A stretch of 64,000 bases of DNA from Trichinella spiralis. Lineage: Eukaryota > Nematoda > Enoplea > Trichinellida > Trichinellidae. The stretch's first letter is position 1, and every line of letters starts with the position of its first letter. Shown one piece after another: positions 49,901-61,321 of this stretch. Location: positions 15,211,530 to 15,275,529 of the forward strand of contig CM012954.1 of NCBI GenBank assembly GCA_000181795.3. Reading direction: 5' to 3'. The translations under genes were made by a program, and so were the position numbers. The notes beneath the pieces are model-generated. The model did no database searches, was not told the origin of the DNA, and saw only the letters and a list, made by a program, of their open reading frames with translations.

Positions 49901-51674
49901 TTGTGGAAAATGGAATTTTTCTTTCTCATAATTATTTACTTGGTTCAATTAAATTTATATTGCTGGCATTTTTAGCAGAACATTTAAAATTGTTCAATTA
50001 GAAAAAGTTGCTGCAGTGCAATGCGCATTCATTGATTTATTCTTTTTCTTCTTCTAATAATGAAGATAAATTTTTATCCAATTTAAAAATTTCAAAATTG
50101 AAATCAAATCTACACTTCATTCTCATTTATGTAAATTAGTTTACTGTGGAAAGTTGTTTGTTTAATTTTTGATCAACACCAATCTACTATATTGTGTTGC
50201 AGATTGAATTTTATTTGATTTGCTACTTTTATTTTCAAGCAACTCTCATGATGAAAATTGAATTAATTGTACAACATATTTCAGTATTCAATGTGAAGTT
50301 TAGTATTTCACAACACCTTTTCTAGTGCTTATTATAGAAAATTTAATTAATGAACATTTTTCAATGCTCATTCGCACGTCAAGCTTATTTCATGCTCATA
50401 CGCAGTGATGCGATTAGTTGTGGGACGTGTGTTAATTTTACTTTTGAATTGTTGTTAAGTATTATTTATATATGATATTTTTCCTCTTTTTGAATCAGCA
50501 TTAATTTTATAACATTGAAAACGTGGTAAGTTATTATTCTATTCTATTCTAATCTGATCTTTATCTGGTCTGTTTGCTTACTGAATAAACAATACCTGGC
50601 CATGCTGAGACATTAATTTCAATCAAACATGCAATCAATCAACAGACGGCGGGAGATGAACGGACACACACACACACACACACACTGAGTGAGTGAGAGG
50701 AATGGAAGGAAAGGAGGAAATCCAAGCATGCAATAATTAATTGGAAATGTACAAGCAATTAAGTTGTTCAGCCTGATGACTGCTTTCTGTTGCTCAGTTA
50801 ATAGGAAGGTAATAATTCATTTACATTCAGCGGAGCATTTATCATTAGCTTACTACAGGTCGTTTGAATCTCACAATGACCAGCAGCAGTTGGAATGCTT
50901 GTTTATTGAAAATACAACAACAACTAGTATTGCTGCTATTACTATTTAATCCCACAAAATATGCGTGCATTAACGGAAGTTGGTTCATCATCAACAAGCT
51001 ATTGTAGTTTGATTTCAACATGGAATTTTGAAGCATCTCAATAATATTGTGTGTGAAAGTTTTGTATTAGAGCTAAACGAATCCGTTTCCCGGCAACCTG
51101 ATTCATACGTAGAAACAGGTCAACAATTGCTTTTTCCACTTGGGGCTAGTTCGATTTTTCTCAATTCTAAACAAGCTACAAATGTTTAAGCTAATAGATG
51201 AAGAAGAAGAAGAAGAACAAAAAAAATTGAAACAATATCAGTTTCTTGTACAAATTGAATTATTTTTTGTAAAAGATGAAAATATAATGTGTGTGCGTGC
51301 GTGCATGTGTGATATGGGTTGGTATATTTGTGCAAGTAATAGTTTTTTTTAGTTATTAGGTATAGGTGTGATGCAGTGCTGGTATATAGACAGGGACAAG
51401 TTGGAAAATGTGAAGTTAGTGATTGATTAATTGATTAAAAAAATTTCACTTCACCGATATGCGTGCGTGGATTGTTGGATAGAATTGTTCAAAACGCAAA
51501 TGGCCCTCCCGCAATTTATGTGAAATTAACAATTTTACGTTGGTTAAATTGCAAGCCTACCGGCAAGAGTCAACGTATGTAGATTCCAATATTGAGGCGG
51601 CGTATTCTAAGTTGTCGATCAAATCTTTGGACGACATCTCACCACGGTGCATTTGGTAGATGATGTAGCGTAGT
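47000..51674 (-). CDS. pde-1: PDE1-type (Ca2+/calmodulin) cyclic nucleotide phosphodiesterase
   Basis: Hydrolyses cAMP/cGMP and links Ca2+ to cyclic-nucleotide signalling. Common exons: 51561-51674, 49546-49710, 49364-49430, 49183-49299, 48434-48574, 48145-48374, 47912-48013, 47457-47577, 47193-47380, 47000-47120; all phases close. The PDE1-specific N-terminal region is present (LRYIIYQMHRGEMSSKDL, YAASILESTYVDSC, VPEEVRKWLALTFTQSV). Catalytic core: HNPYHNLVHAADVTQT (catalytic His), VHDFEHTGHTNNYH (metal-binding His and Asp), YNDRSVLENHHVS, then IHCSDISHPAK in place of the usual HAADISHP (metal-binding Asp kept), and SQIAFIDFIVEPT with the invariant Gln. HDFEHTG replaces the common HDYEHTG. 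The 114-bp first common exon begins in phase 2 and accepts several alternative first exons, giving about 470-500 aa. The match to PDE1 rather than other PDE classes is strong. Confidence 0.94.
49711..51560. other. PDE1 intron
   Basis: 1.85 kb intron of the - strand PDE1 gene. Contains a (CA)n run at about 50663-50685 and a GAA-rich run near 51200. No other exon recognised. Confidence 0.5.
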
Positions 51675-51866
51675 CTGAAAAGTATCAGAATCACCAGACT
51701 GAGAGGGATAGAGAGAGAGGGATGAAAGGTGAGAGCATGGTTGTGAGAAAATGAATGGAAATGGATGGAAGCAACAACGACGTGTCAAGAGGAACGTTTG
51801 GTTGGAATTTTTCAAAATTTCATCCCATATGAAAAAAAACATCCACTGCTGACGTCGGGGTTTTAC

Positions 51867-51919
51867 CTGCAAGCATGCTTGCGCAACGTGAGAAAGTAGA
51901 ACTGACTTGAATGGTCCAT
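51867..51919 (-). CDS. pde-1: PDE1 alternative first exon (proximal)
   Basis: ATG at 51919 (MDHSSQFYFLTLRKHACR) ending at a gtaaaa donor in phase 2, which matches the phase-2 start of the first common exon at 51674. The open frame continues upstream of the ATG, so a longer exon is possible. It would give a 472-aa protein. Basic residues near the junction (TLRKHACRLRYIIY) are shared in character with the other first exons. Confidence 0.5.
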
Positions 51920-54904
51920 GAGTTGAAAATTCTGTTGACTGGCCAGTGGATCGGTAATTGCCGGTCCGGCGACTGCGAGCCGGTGGTGACGTCGACAGTA
52001 GAAAATTCTGTACGGATGAATTGTGACGGATATGGTCCCGGACGAACAACTAGATGCTAGCCAAATAAGCAAGCGCTTGTGATGGCAGATGTTCTGCTGG
52101 TGTGGTGGTGGTGGTGATGGTGGTGGGGCGGTGCAAACCGTTGCCAACACTGTGATTTGTCGCTTTGATCGAACGGCTGCCAACTTGGTCGACCAATTTC
52201 CCGTCCCTTTCCGTGTTGTTCACGTGAAATCAATGGCAGCCGGCCGCCGCTTCCGATAGCTGCTAACAGAAGCCGTAGCGGATGTAGGCGGCGCAATATC
52301 ATCACAACATCACATTTCAATTTTTTCCTTTCGAACGATTTTTTAGTTTATTGTTGTTGATGATAATATTTGAACTCATTTTATTTTGCAAAATTTTACA
52401 AGCATATTCTTCTTTACCACTTTTTGAAAATGACCATTTATTAAGTGCTTTGTTAAAAACAAAACATCAATTAACATTTTCTTCTCTGCAATGTCCGTTT
52501 TGTGCTGCTTATTTATTGAACGAAATGAAAATTCCCCAATTCACGCTCTTTCAAGGTATTTAATTAGCATTCTATGATAGCATCTTTGAAAATCAACAAC
52601 AACAACAACAACAGCATATTTTATATAACAAGAAACTTTTCCATTTGCACAACTTTTCAAAAAATTTAAAACAACATTTACCCCCTGTTGCTTGTTTGTA
52701 CAAATGTTTGATTTAATTTAATCGGGATTTATTTTCTCTTGCAATAGTTCCATCCTAACAAATGAACAATGGAAAAAAAAGATAGACAGAGGGAGACAGA
52801 TATGAAAGCCTTTCTTTGTCAGTGATTTCAATTTATTCAGCTATATCTATAGCAACTGTAGCAGTAGAATGAGAAATCAATTCTATGGCGACGTCAATTG
52901 AGACAACATAAAAATTACGGAAATAAAGAGAGTATATTTTTACCCCTTCATCTTCACCGTATACGTAACCTGTATACTCGAATAAGCAGAATTAATGAGA
53001 ATAAACTTTGGCTGTTTGTTTCTTTTTTCCATTATAATTTTAATGTGAAATGTCTGAATTTTTGATACTTTGAGAAATCAAAAAGAACGAAACATGTACG
53101 CGTGTATATTTCATTTTTTATTTATGCGTGTTAAATTATATATAATTAATCTAACTTATGTTTATTTAATTTTTTTTGAATAACATCTTTCAAACATCTT
53201 CAACTGTGCTAAATACAACACTGTGCAGGAGAAGTCAAGGCAACAATGTCGACAATAGTTATGACAATTTTGATAATTTGTGAAAAAAGAATTCCAATTT
53301 CTATAATATACATGTTTGCTTTGTTGATTTTTATCACGTTTGAAAACCATAACTCACAGATATGATTTAGAGCATGGGGTAACGGTTTGATGATGCTTGC
53401 AGAAAGTGTGCGAGCTATCCCGCTGGGTATTTGATGAAAAGTCTTTCCTACTTTTAAAAATCATTAAGTTTATCACTTTGATTTTAATTTTTCATAATTG
53501 ACATCACCGCATGAAATATTTGAATAAGCTGTTCTATAATCTAAATGATTTGTGAATATTTTACGCGTATCATACTTTTTAATTAATGCATTTGCTTTAT
53601 GGAGAGGCTTTTGATACCTTTGGCCAAAGGCTAACAAACTGAAAGGTAGTGCATGGTCAACAGAGAGCATGTGCTTATTGCTGATTAAGAAAAATACTGT
53701 ATTCAATTAAATAATGCTCGTTGATTAATAATGCTCAGCTTTGAGTGTAATATAGAATGTTTTGAACAACAACTTTTCATTCTGCTGACTGCAATGTTGA
53801 ATCGAAGTGATTTTTAACTTTTGAAAAAAAAAATTCTTTTTTGAATTATAAATAATAAGATTAATCTCATATTTATTTAAATAATATCCGTTGAATTTTG
53901 AATCAAAGGCAAAACTGAAAAGTTCATTTATATCTGAATGTTTTGCTGGTGTGATATTAGTAATAAATCTTAAAACAGTAGAATATTTTAGAAAAGTAGT
54001 TATTAAATTTTGAGAGTTTAAAAGGTTGAAAATGTAAATGAGTTTTTGAGAAAACTGTAATTCTTCATCATCTTCTTTTTCTTTTGTTGCCTGGCTACTG
54101 TAACATAAAGCCTGCAGATACAGCATTAGAACGGTGCGGATATAATGATGATTATGATGATAAATAATGGCAATTCAGTGATGCTAGAAAACATTGTCAA
54201 GCCAAATATGACGCAGTTTAGCCAAGAATGAATGAAACCTGCATTTACTTTCATTTTGCAAACAAGAGCAGAATGACAATTGTCTAAACTAAACTGAGCC
54301 GAGCGAGCTACATCAAACCAATGCACCAGCAACAGGGCTTCTTTTGTGGCAACTGTTGCTGTTGTTATAGTTCAATAGTTTTTTTTTCATCTTCCAAGTC
54401 GGATATTTTGCACAATTGTGCTAAGATTCTATTTTGGCTGACTTTAGCAGATTTGGCATTTTCATGAAAATTGAAAATAATTTATTCAATCGATGAAATC
54501 TTTTGTTAAGAGATCAATCGATGTTAATTACAGAAAGGGATAAATTGTACAATGGAATGAATATGTTTTTCCTTGCTTTCAAACTCCCAGTGGATTGAAA
54601 ATTATTTAAAAAAAGAAAGAAAGAAAACTTTCTTCTCAAGATTAAAATTGACATGTATTACTGAAATTTCAAAACGAATAATTGCATACGGTATTCTGTT
54701 GATTAATTTGCGACATTTTCAAAAAAAATTTTAAAGCAATTATTATTATTCATTGTAAGTTTATACGTAAAGTTTTACATATGTAGATGCGCGCACGCAT
54801 ATCTTATACTCTTCTTTATTTGCTCTGTTGAATGAATGGAAATAAGTTCATTCATAACTAACTGATTTGCATAGAAGTATAGGAAATTATTAGGCAATTC
54901 TTAC
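51920..54904. other. PDE1 5' region or intron
   Basis: Three kilobases inside the PDE1 5' region. 51930-52300 is unusually GC-rich and may be a promoter or CpG-type island. A 70-codon + frame at 52351-52563 ends at a possible donor but has no acceptor. AAC repeats near 52596-52614. No other exon recognised. Confidence 0.4.
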
Positions 54905-55029
54905 TTTTTAAATTTTCGCAAAAGCATGCCAGCGGCGTTGATCAACCTCATAACAACACGGCTAGAATTGGAAATTGTTGAGCCTGTATTTTGTCGTTGA
55001 TCGGCTGAATTATTGTTGATCATATTCAT
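54905..55029 (-). CDS. pde-1: PDE1 alternative first exon (middle)
   Basis: ATG at 55029 opens 41 codons (MNMINNNSADQRQ...) ending at a consensus donor gtaagaat in phase 2, fitting the common exon at 51674. The last residues, RVVMRLINAAGMLLRKFKK, form a basic amphipathic helix followed by LRYIIYQM, the kind of sequence that binds calmodulin in PDE1 N-termini (inference). Predicted isoform 496 aa. Confidence 0.65.
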
Positions 55030-55397
55030 CGAATTGCAATGCAATGCAGTGCAGTGGTACTTTTGTGAAAAGTGGAAAAGACAGAGAGAAAAGGTAATTT
55101 GGTGAATGGGTTGCTAAAAGCTTAGTAGTAGTTTTTCTTTTTTGCAGCAGTGTAGCAGTGCTAATCTATCAAGCTATTATTAATTTATAAGGACAACACG
55201 GCAAGCTGTAAAATCACGCAGCTCCGCCTACTTGATTACTCCAAAAATGATATATGTCTAATCGGAATGTTCACTTTCCAGTTACTAGTCTATAATAATT
55301 AATCAATTGTTCTTTTTTTCCTCTTGGTTTCATTTTTTGAACTTTTCAAGCTGATAAAATATTACTTTTTCTTTATAATATTTTAATATAATCAATG

Positions 55398-55449
<52 letters not shown>

Positions 55450-56595
55450 TTGTGTCTGTACATTGAATTTAAACAGACTTGAAAAAAATCATTTCGCAAT
55501 TTATTGAAGATAATTTCTAATGCGTTGAATAGATGATGGAAATGAATGAAATTTTTTCAACACACACACGCACGCACACTTACACAGATGTTGCTGTTGA
55601 TTATTTTTCAATTTTATGTGAATATTAGAAATTGTATTTTAAAAAAATAGTTCAAAATTTTCAAATCACGAAAATTATTTAATTTTATAATTGAAAATGA
55701 TTTTCCATCCTTATCATTTAATTTCAATTCAGTGATTTTCTTACGTCACCAATGATACGTCACCTGAGTGCATTTTGTCAAATATTAACATTTAATTCAT
55801 ATTTAATTAAAAGGTTTGAGATATTTTTTTAGTTTCATTTTTTCTTTCACATCTCGAACAATCAGTCAGAGGTCGGATATTGATTTATTACAAAATTGCG
55901 TCAGCGTGGAAATTTTTCTCAGCTAGCGTTAATGCTATTTTTTGAAGGTTGATTTAATTAAATTTTATTCTTTATCACTTCAACGCTCAATAAACAATTA
56001 AATCAATTTATTATGTAATTGTAACGTTATTTTTTGTTTTATTTTATTCGTCTACTACATGTGAACAAAAGAATTTAAATCAGTCCAATGCAAAGTCTGG
56101 ATATATTTACAAGAGGTGGTTTAAAAATGCAATAAATGAAAGCATTTGTTGAAATTTTGCTCCTGTTTTGCAATAGTGGATAATTGGCACGATAATTGAT
56201 TTTTGCAAATTTTCATTAGAACTATTTTGATAGCTGAATTGGAAATTATCCTTAAATATCTGTGAATTACACGTTAGCTACATTGACATTGTTAGTGTTG
56301 AATTCAGTGAACAAAAATAGCATCGACGGGGGAAACAATAAAGTGTAGCAGTTCCTTAAATGCCTAATTATGATTGTTTATTCATTATTTGGATATCTTA
56401 AATCAGTGCAAAATGAGCAGCATTTCCACGAGTACAATATTGGAAAGAAAATTTTTGTGAAAAGGGTTTTGAATAAAATTTTCAAAAAAATTTGTTTAGT
56501 AAAATTTGTAGTGTTCTCGATTGTTGAGATGTTAATGAATTTCAGTTGTTTCTTCTCATTTATGAATTAAAAAATGAATTAATTTTTATTCTTAC
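55030..56595. other. PDE1 5' intron with long TA repeat
   Basis: Intron between alternative PDE1 first exons. Contains an uninterrupted (TA)n tract at 55401-55443. No other exon recognised. Confidence 0.45.
55401..55443. repeat. (TA)n microsatellite
   Basis: About 21 uninterrupted TA units, the longest dinucleotide repeat in the window. Confidence 0.98.
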
Positions 56596-56675
56596 TTTTT
56601 TGCTTTTTTCACATCTTTGGATTTGGTTTCATTTGCTTGGCTCTTCATTGTTGTAGGCAACGTGTCGTCGGTCAT
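56596..56675 (-). CDS. pde-1: PDE1 alternative first exon (distal)
   Basis: ATG at 56675 lies 2 nt behind a ctag acceptor and opens 26 codons, MTDDTLPTTMKSQANE then a Lys-rich end (KSKDVKKAKK), ending at gtaagaat in phase 2. Same donor sequence and phase as the exon at 54905, so both join the common exon at 51674. Predicted isoform 481 aa. The acceptor implies an upstream 5' UTR exon or trans-splicing. Confidence 0.65.
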
Positions 56676-59091
56676 TTCTAGAAAAATATGACAAGAAATA
56701 TTAAATTATTGTATAACTAGATTAAAAAATATATAAGCGTGCTTGTGTATAAGCATTGAAATGCATTATTTACAACGTAACTGTTTGTTAGTAGGAAACG
56801 AGTGGAAAGCATAAACCGGCAACAATGGACAAGTCACAGAGGTTTAAGTCAGCACTGCAGTGTGTTGAAGTTTATTTATTCGAGTTATTGTAAACACGGT
56901 TGAAAGGATGGGATAGTACGAGAGGGGGAAGAGAAGGGGTAGGATTATTTTTCTCTAACGTTTCTTCAGATGCGGCATGTTGCAAAAATCAAGCTCAGCA
57001 AGCAGAAGTGCAGTTTTGTTCTCGACTGAATTTGCTTGCAGCAGTTTAATTTATTTTTTCTACATCGAAGAAATAAGTGTTTCAAATTCACCCCAATCTC
57101 TTTCGTCTTTCCCCGTTTCATCTTTTACTTTTCTTTATTATTGATAAATTAATTCCATTTATTACTTTAAAACATTTTAATAAATAAACAATACTTTGAA
57201 ATCAACAATTAAATTTGAAATTGTTCAGTGAAACTATTTTTATTACTTATTTTTTTGGGATCGGATGAAACTTTTCATTATTCTATCTGCTAGTAGTGAT
57301 ATTATAAAACAACAACTGGGCAAAGATGGTTTATCCGTTTGTTTGTATATCTTATAATATGTGATAAATATTGCTTAAAAATTTTTTGTTTACAAAATAT
57401 AAGTGTTGAATAAGTTTTCATTTAAATAACAACTAGCTAGCTGTATTATCCAAATGCAAAGAAATAGATAAAAGTACTGTTCTGCTGAGCTTGCATCATG
57501 CATGAATTTTATTTTATTTTATTTTATTTTACTTATTTATTTAGTGAATCTTGTTGTCTTGTTTAATTGGATTTAATAAAATGAATTGAAAAACAAAAAT
57601 TAAAATTAAGCAAATTTCCCATGACGTGATCAAGTGCAGCTTTCATTCCCAATGGCTCAGCAGCATATAATACAGCAGGCGCTCAGGTTAATTTCTTTTG
57701 CATAACGAACAACTGGGATTCAAAATCTTTGAACGAAACGTTGAAAAATAGCTTGCTGAAATTGGAAATTTATTTTGCCTTACCATTTCGAATAGTTTCT
57801 TGCAAAGTTCAAAGCGAATAAATTATACATTTTCAATACTATTTGATAATAATCCCCGGTGAGTTTTTTTGTTTTTGTAAAACGCAAAATACCTTTTTCT
57901 GCTGTTAATTTTCATGTCTAAAATTCAAATTAATTTTTTTAAATTAGTTTTTGCTTTTCTTTAAATTGTTTCTAAAAACTGCTTATTATTATTTTTGGTA
58001 AGCTAGCGTACGAACAACTGCTGTTGTTGCAATTGCACTTGATCGTGAAGATGGACATTTTGCTGAATTACAATTTTAAAATTAATTATGCAATTTTAAC
58101 CAGTTATTTCATAAAAAAAGTTTTACTTGATAATTATTCGTTAAATTTAAATATTTTTTTAATTTGCAGCATTCAACCAATGAGCAGACCTAAATGTTTT
58201 TGCCACATATGTGTTTATTTGGTTCATACAATTACAAGCAATTGTGAGGAACAATTTAAAATAATTGTTTACTAATGTTAAATTTAATATCATCAAGGTG
58301 GAATTTTCATTTATTGATATTATTTTCTGAAGAAGAATGCAATGTAGCCATCTGTGAATAATCAAGATTAAGCAAAAGGTTGTTGCATTTTTGATAATTT
58401 CTGAACGTATCGCTTACGTCATCATTATTCATTTCTTCCAGGAAATGCAAATACCCAGAAGCAGATGTGTATCGCTTCACGTACTCTATAAAGTTCTTTT
58501 GTTTTGTCAAATCAAATAATCTCTACTCATTGTCTCTGTTATTTTCTATTGCTATTATGAATGAAAATTAATTCATTTATTTCTCAAGGAAATTGGAAAC
58601 GATTTAGGTGAGAAAGCAGTAAGCAAATTTCAATTTTTCAAATATGTACATTTGTTTTCAAAATTTATTATTTATTATATGCACGAGACTAATTTTGCGA
58701 AAGCGATGCGATTAATGTATGAAAACCTGAAGCAAAGCAATAGATGCTTGTTCTGTGATCTACAAGAAGTGAAAACCGAGTGAATAATGCCATGACAATG
58801 GCACTGTGTTCAAAATTCACTGACAGAAAATATTCTTCATTTAAATTTTTAAGTATAATTGCAAATACTTACCCTACGGTTTATCATTTCGCGTTAAAAT
58901 GCATTACTTTCAAGTTGCTTGGAAAAATAAATGACTTTAAAGCTTAAACAATGAAAAGCTGGTATTTTATTTTTCTTTCATTTGTTTGGAAAATTATTTA
59001 TTGGCTTATTAGCTTAGTTATATTTAAAATCTGCTCAAAGGTTAACTTATTCTTATTATAATATTTTTTGACCTTATTTATTATAGCGAAA
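56676..59091. other. Region upstream of PDE1, two weak exon candidates
   Basis: AT-rich. On the - strand, 57893-57915 (MKINSRK) lies behind a ttttag acceptor and ends in phase 2 at a gtattt donor: a possible fourth PDE1 first exon. Also on the - strand, 58307-58485 is an orphan exon-like frame, listed separately. Otherwise nothing recognised. Confidence 0.35.
58307..58485 (-). CDS. Orphan exon-like frame (possible last exon)
   Basis: Behind a tttatag acceptor, a 58-codon frame (YVKRYTSASGYLHFLEEMNN..., later LLLNLDYSQMATLHSS) runs to a TGA, with AATAAA overlapping the stop. Composition is protein-like. An internal gtaagc could act as a donor instead. Its phase does not fit PDE1, and I found no convincing partner exon upstream. 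It may be a decayed or chance frame. Confidence 0.3.
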
Positions 59092-61321
59092 ATGACAAAT
59101 TGGCAAAATTATGCTCTTACGTGTACGACAGAGCCAGTTGAATTTTTTATATCAGCTGTGGCCAACGTAGGTGCTACAACAAAGCTTAGCAGTGGTGGAG
59201 TTTTTGTACCACTATACTATACCATCTGAAAGTGCTTCAGGTACAGCTTCACCGTTGACCAAGTGTATGCGGATGTGTTTTATTTGATTGATTAATTGAT
59301 CGTTGCTCGCGAGTTTTTAATTATTTATTTTACTGGCGTTCTGTATTGCGTGCGTATTTTACTGGCAAGTTTAGTTTTCTGCTTTCTTCGGTTCTCATCA
59401 CCATCACTGTGGCAGGTATTGGTGCTATCGAACGATTCCATTGTACATTTTAGAAAAGCTTAATTTGGCTTTGTAAAATTTGACAAGGAAAAAAATATAA
59501 ATTTAATAGATCAGAGAATCAAATTGATTTGATAAGATTTGATTTGATTGGTTTTGTGCAGAGAGGAAAAAATTTTGCATTGAGCTGTTTGTAATTTTTC
59601 TGCATATTCATCGACTAGACAGACAGACAGACAGACACAGATTTTGTTAGACAAATGAACTTTTTCGTTTAATTTCCGTTCAGTTTGACTGTTCACACAA
59701 AGAAGCCCTGAACTGCTGCTCTTTCGTACGTTATTCATTATTATTTGCTCTGAAACGGATTTTTTTCTTTTTTTTCTCTCTCTCTCTCTCTCAATATCTG
59801 AAGCTTCTTTAAAATTTGCATCACGTCAGAATTGTCTGGTTTTATACAAAAGCACTGATCAGACAATTGATGATAATTTGAAAATATTTCAAGCAGAAAT
59901 TTTGCATCGTCTTCCACAAACAATACCTCTAATATATGTGATCGAAAACAGTGAGGAGTTGTTATATTGCATCAAACCAAGTATTATTGTGTTCCTGGTC
60001 AATGCATATAGTTCAGGCACAGTGAATGAATCGCTTGTAAACCATTCATCATCGTAAGTGGTCAAAATGAAATAGAAATGTCAAAATGCATGCCAATTTT
60101 AAAAAATTATTAAGTATAATTTAAAAATTCTACAAAGAATTGACGGATAGATGGATGATTGTAAAACTTGATGATATGTGATGTTGTTTAAGTAGATCGA
60201 TTGAAATAATGTTCCTCGTGTTATTCATCTTCATTCCAAGTACAATATAAAAAAATTATCGTAAGCGTTAATAATGGAAAAATCAGTTTTTAATTGGAGA
60301 AATATTTTAGAAAAAGTTGAGATGACGTCATTGAAATGAAGTCTGTAGTAGTTCAGTTATCTTCGAATAATGTACTTTTCAACGAGGATTTATGGTTTAT
60401 TAACTGAGCTAACAATATGGTTGACAATCGATATTATTTTTCAAATATTACTGAAGCGACTATTGTTATGCAATTTGGACAACACCAGTGTTAATGTGGA
60501 AATTGATAATTCCTATTGTTCAAACCGAGCGAACAACAGCAGCAACAGTAAATTAATAATAATAATCCTTTGTAAAACAACTGAATCACATTATATCCAA
60601 ACAAGCCTTAGCATAGTATAAGCAAAATGTAAATTTTAAAATAAAATTTATCTATCTGTTTTTGTAATTTATATACACTCTAGCCGTTCGTTATATAAGC
60701 AATTTTAACTATGCAATAAGGAGAAAGTTTGATGATGATGATGCTATTGGGCAGTGGCAGAGCGTTGATTTTCAAGAAAAGAAGTCAAATCAAATCCAGC
60801 TTCTGATTTCTCTAATGGTATTCTCAGCCGAGTTGGGAATTGAATTTTACTTTCAACGAACAGATAATTTTTGCAATTACATCTGCTTGTAATCTAATTT
60901 TCGAGCTCGATGAGAAATGTACTTTTATTTAGAAAGGCCAAGTCTTTTTTTCACTGCTTTTCATCGAGAATCAGTCAATCAATTGCCGTTACCCTAGCAC
61001 TTGAGAAGCATGTTTCTATATGAATAATTTCATGATTGAAAATTACAATAGAAATTATTGTTTATCTGCTGTTTTGGCATAAGTCGTGATTATTTCATAA
61101 TTAAATAGCAATTAGTGCTTAATGTTCAGACAAAGAAAAGCATCATCAGTTATTATTATTATTATTATTTTCTGTGTTGCAATATTAGTAGTGAATTTTA
61201 TGAAAACAAAAATACACTGAAAAAAGTAAAAGATCTACTACACCTTGTAATGGATGTGAAAGGCACAGACAAGAAGCGAACGTTTGGCAAGGCCAATAGA
61301 TCAAGGCGGCCACAGTTCTGA
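59092..61321 (+). CDS. Unrecognised five-exon gene
   Basis: Not recognised. Exons 59092-59166, 59830-60053, 60357-60394, 60684-60817, 61130-61321 close in phase; 220 aa. The ATG lies 5 nt behind a tattatag acceptor (spliced 5' UTR or trans-splicing). Exon 1: MTNWQNYALTCTTEPVEFF. Exon 2 alternates predicted strands and helices (CLVLYKSTD, LKIFQAEILHRL, IPLIYVIENSEELL, PSIIVFLVNAY), like a flavodoxin/TIR-type fold; this is inference only. Exon 4: YAIRRKFDDDDAIGQWQSVDFQEKK. Exon 5 is basic and ends TFGKANRSRRPQF. Exons 1, 2 and 4 look most real; exon 3 is tiny, and the start of exon 5 translates a TTA repeat into poly-Tyr, so the 3' part may be wrong. An alternative stop lies near 60894. Confidence 0.5.

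Noticed and set aside
52351-52563. 70-codon + strand ORF ending near a donor-like gtattt
   Set aside because: No acceptor or partner exon, and T-rich composition. Probably chance.
59741-59923. 60-codon - strand ORF overlapping exon 2 of the 59.1 kb gene
   Set aside because: Protein-like, but part of it translates the (GA)n repeat and neighbouring exons fit only the + strand. Noted as a competing reading.
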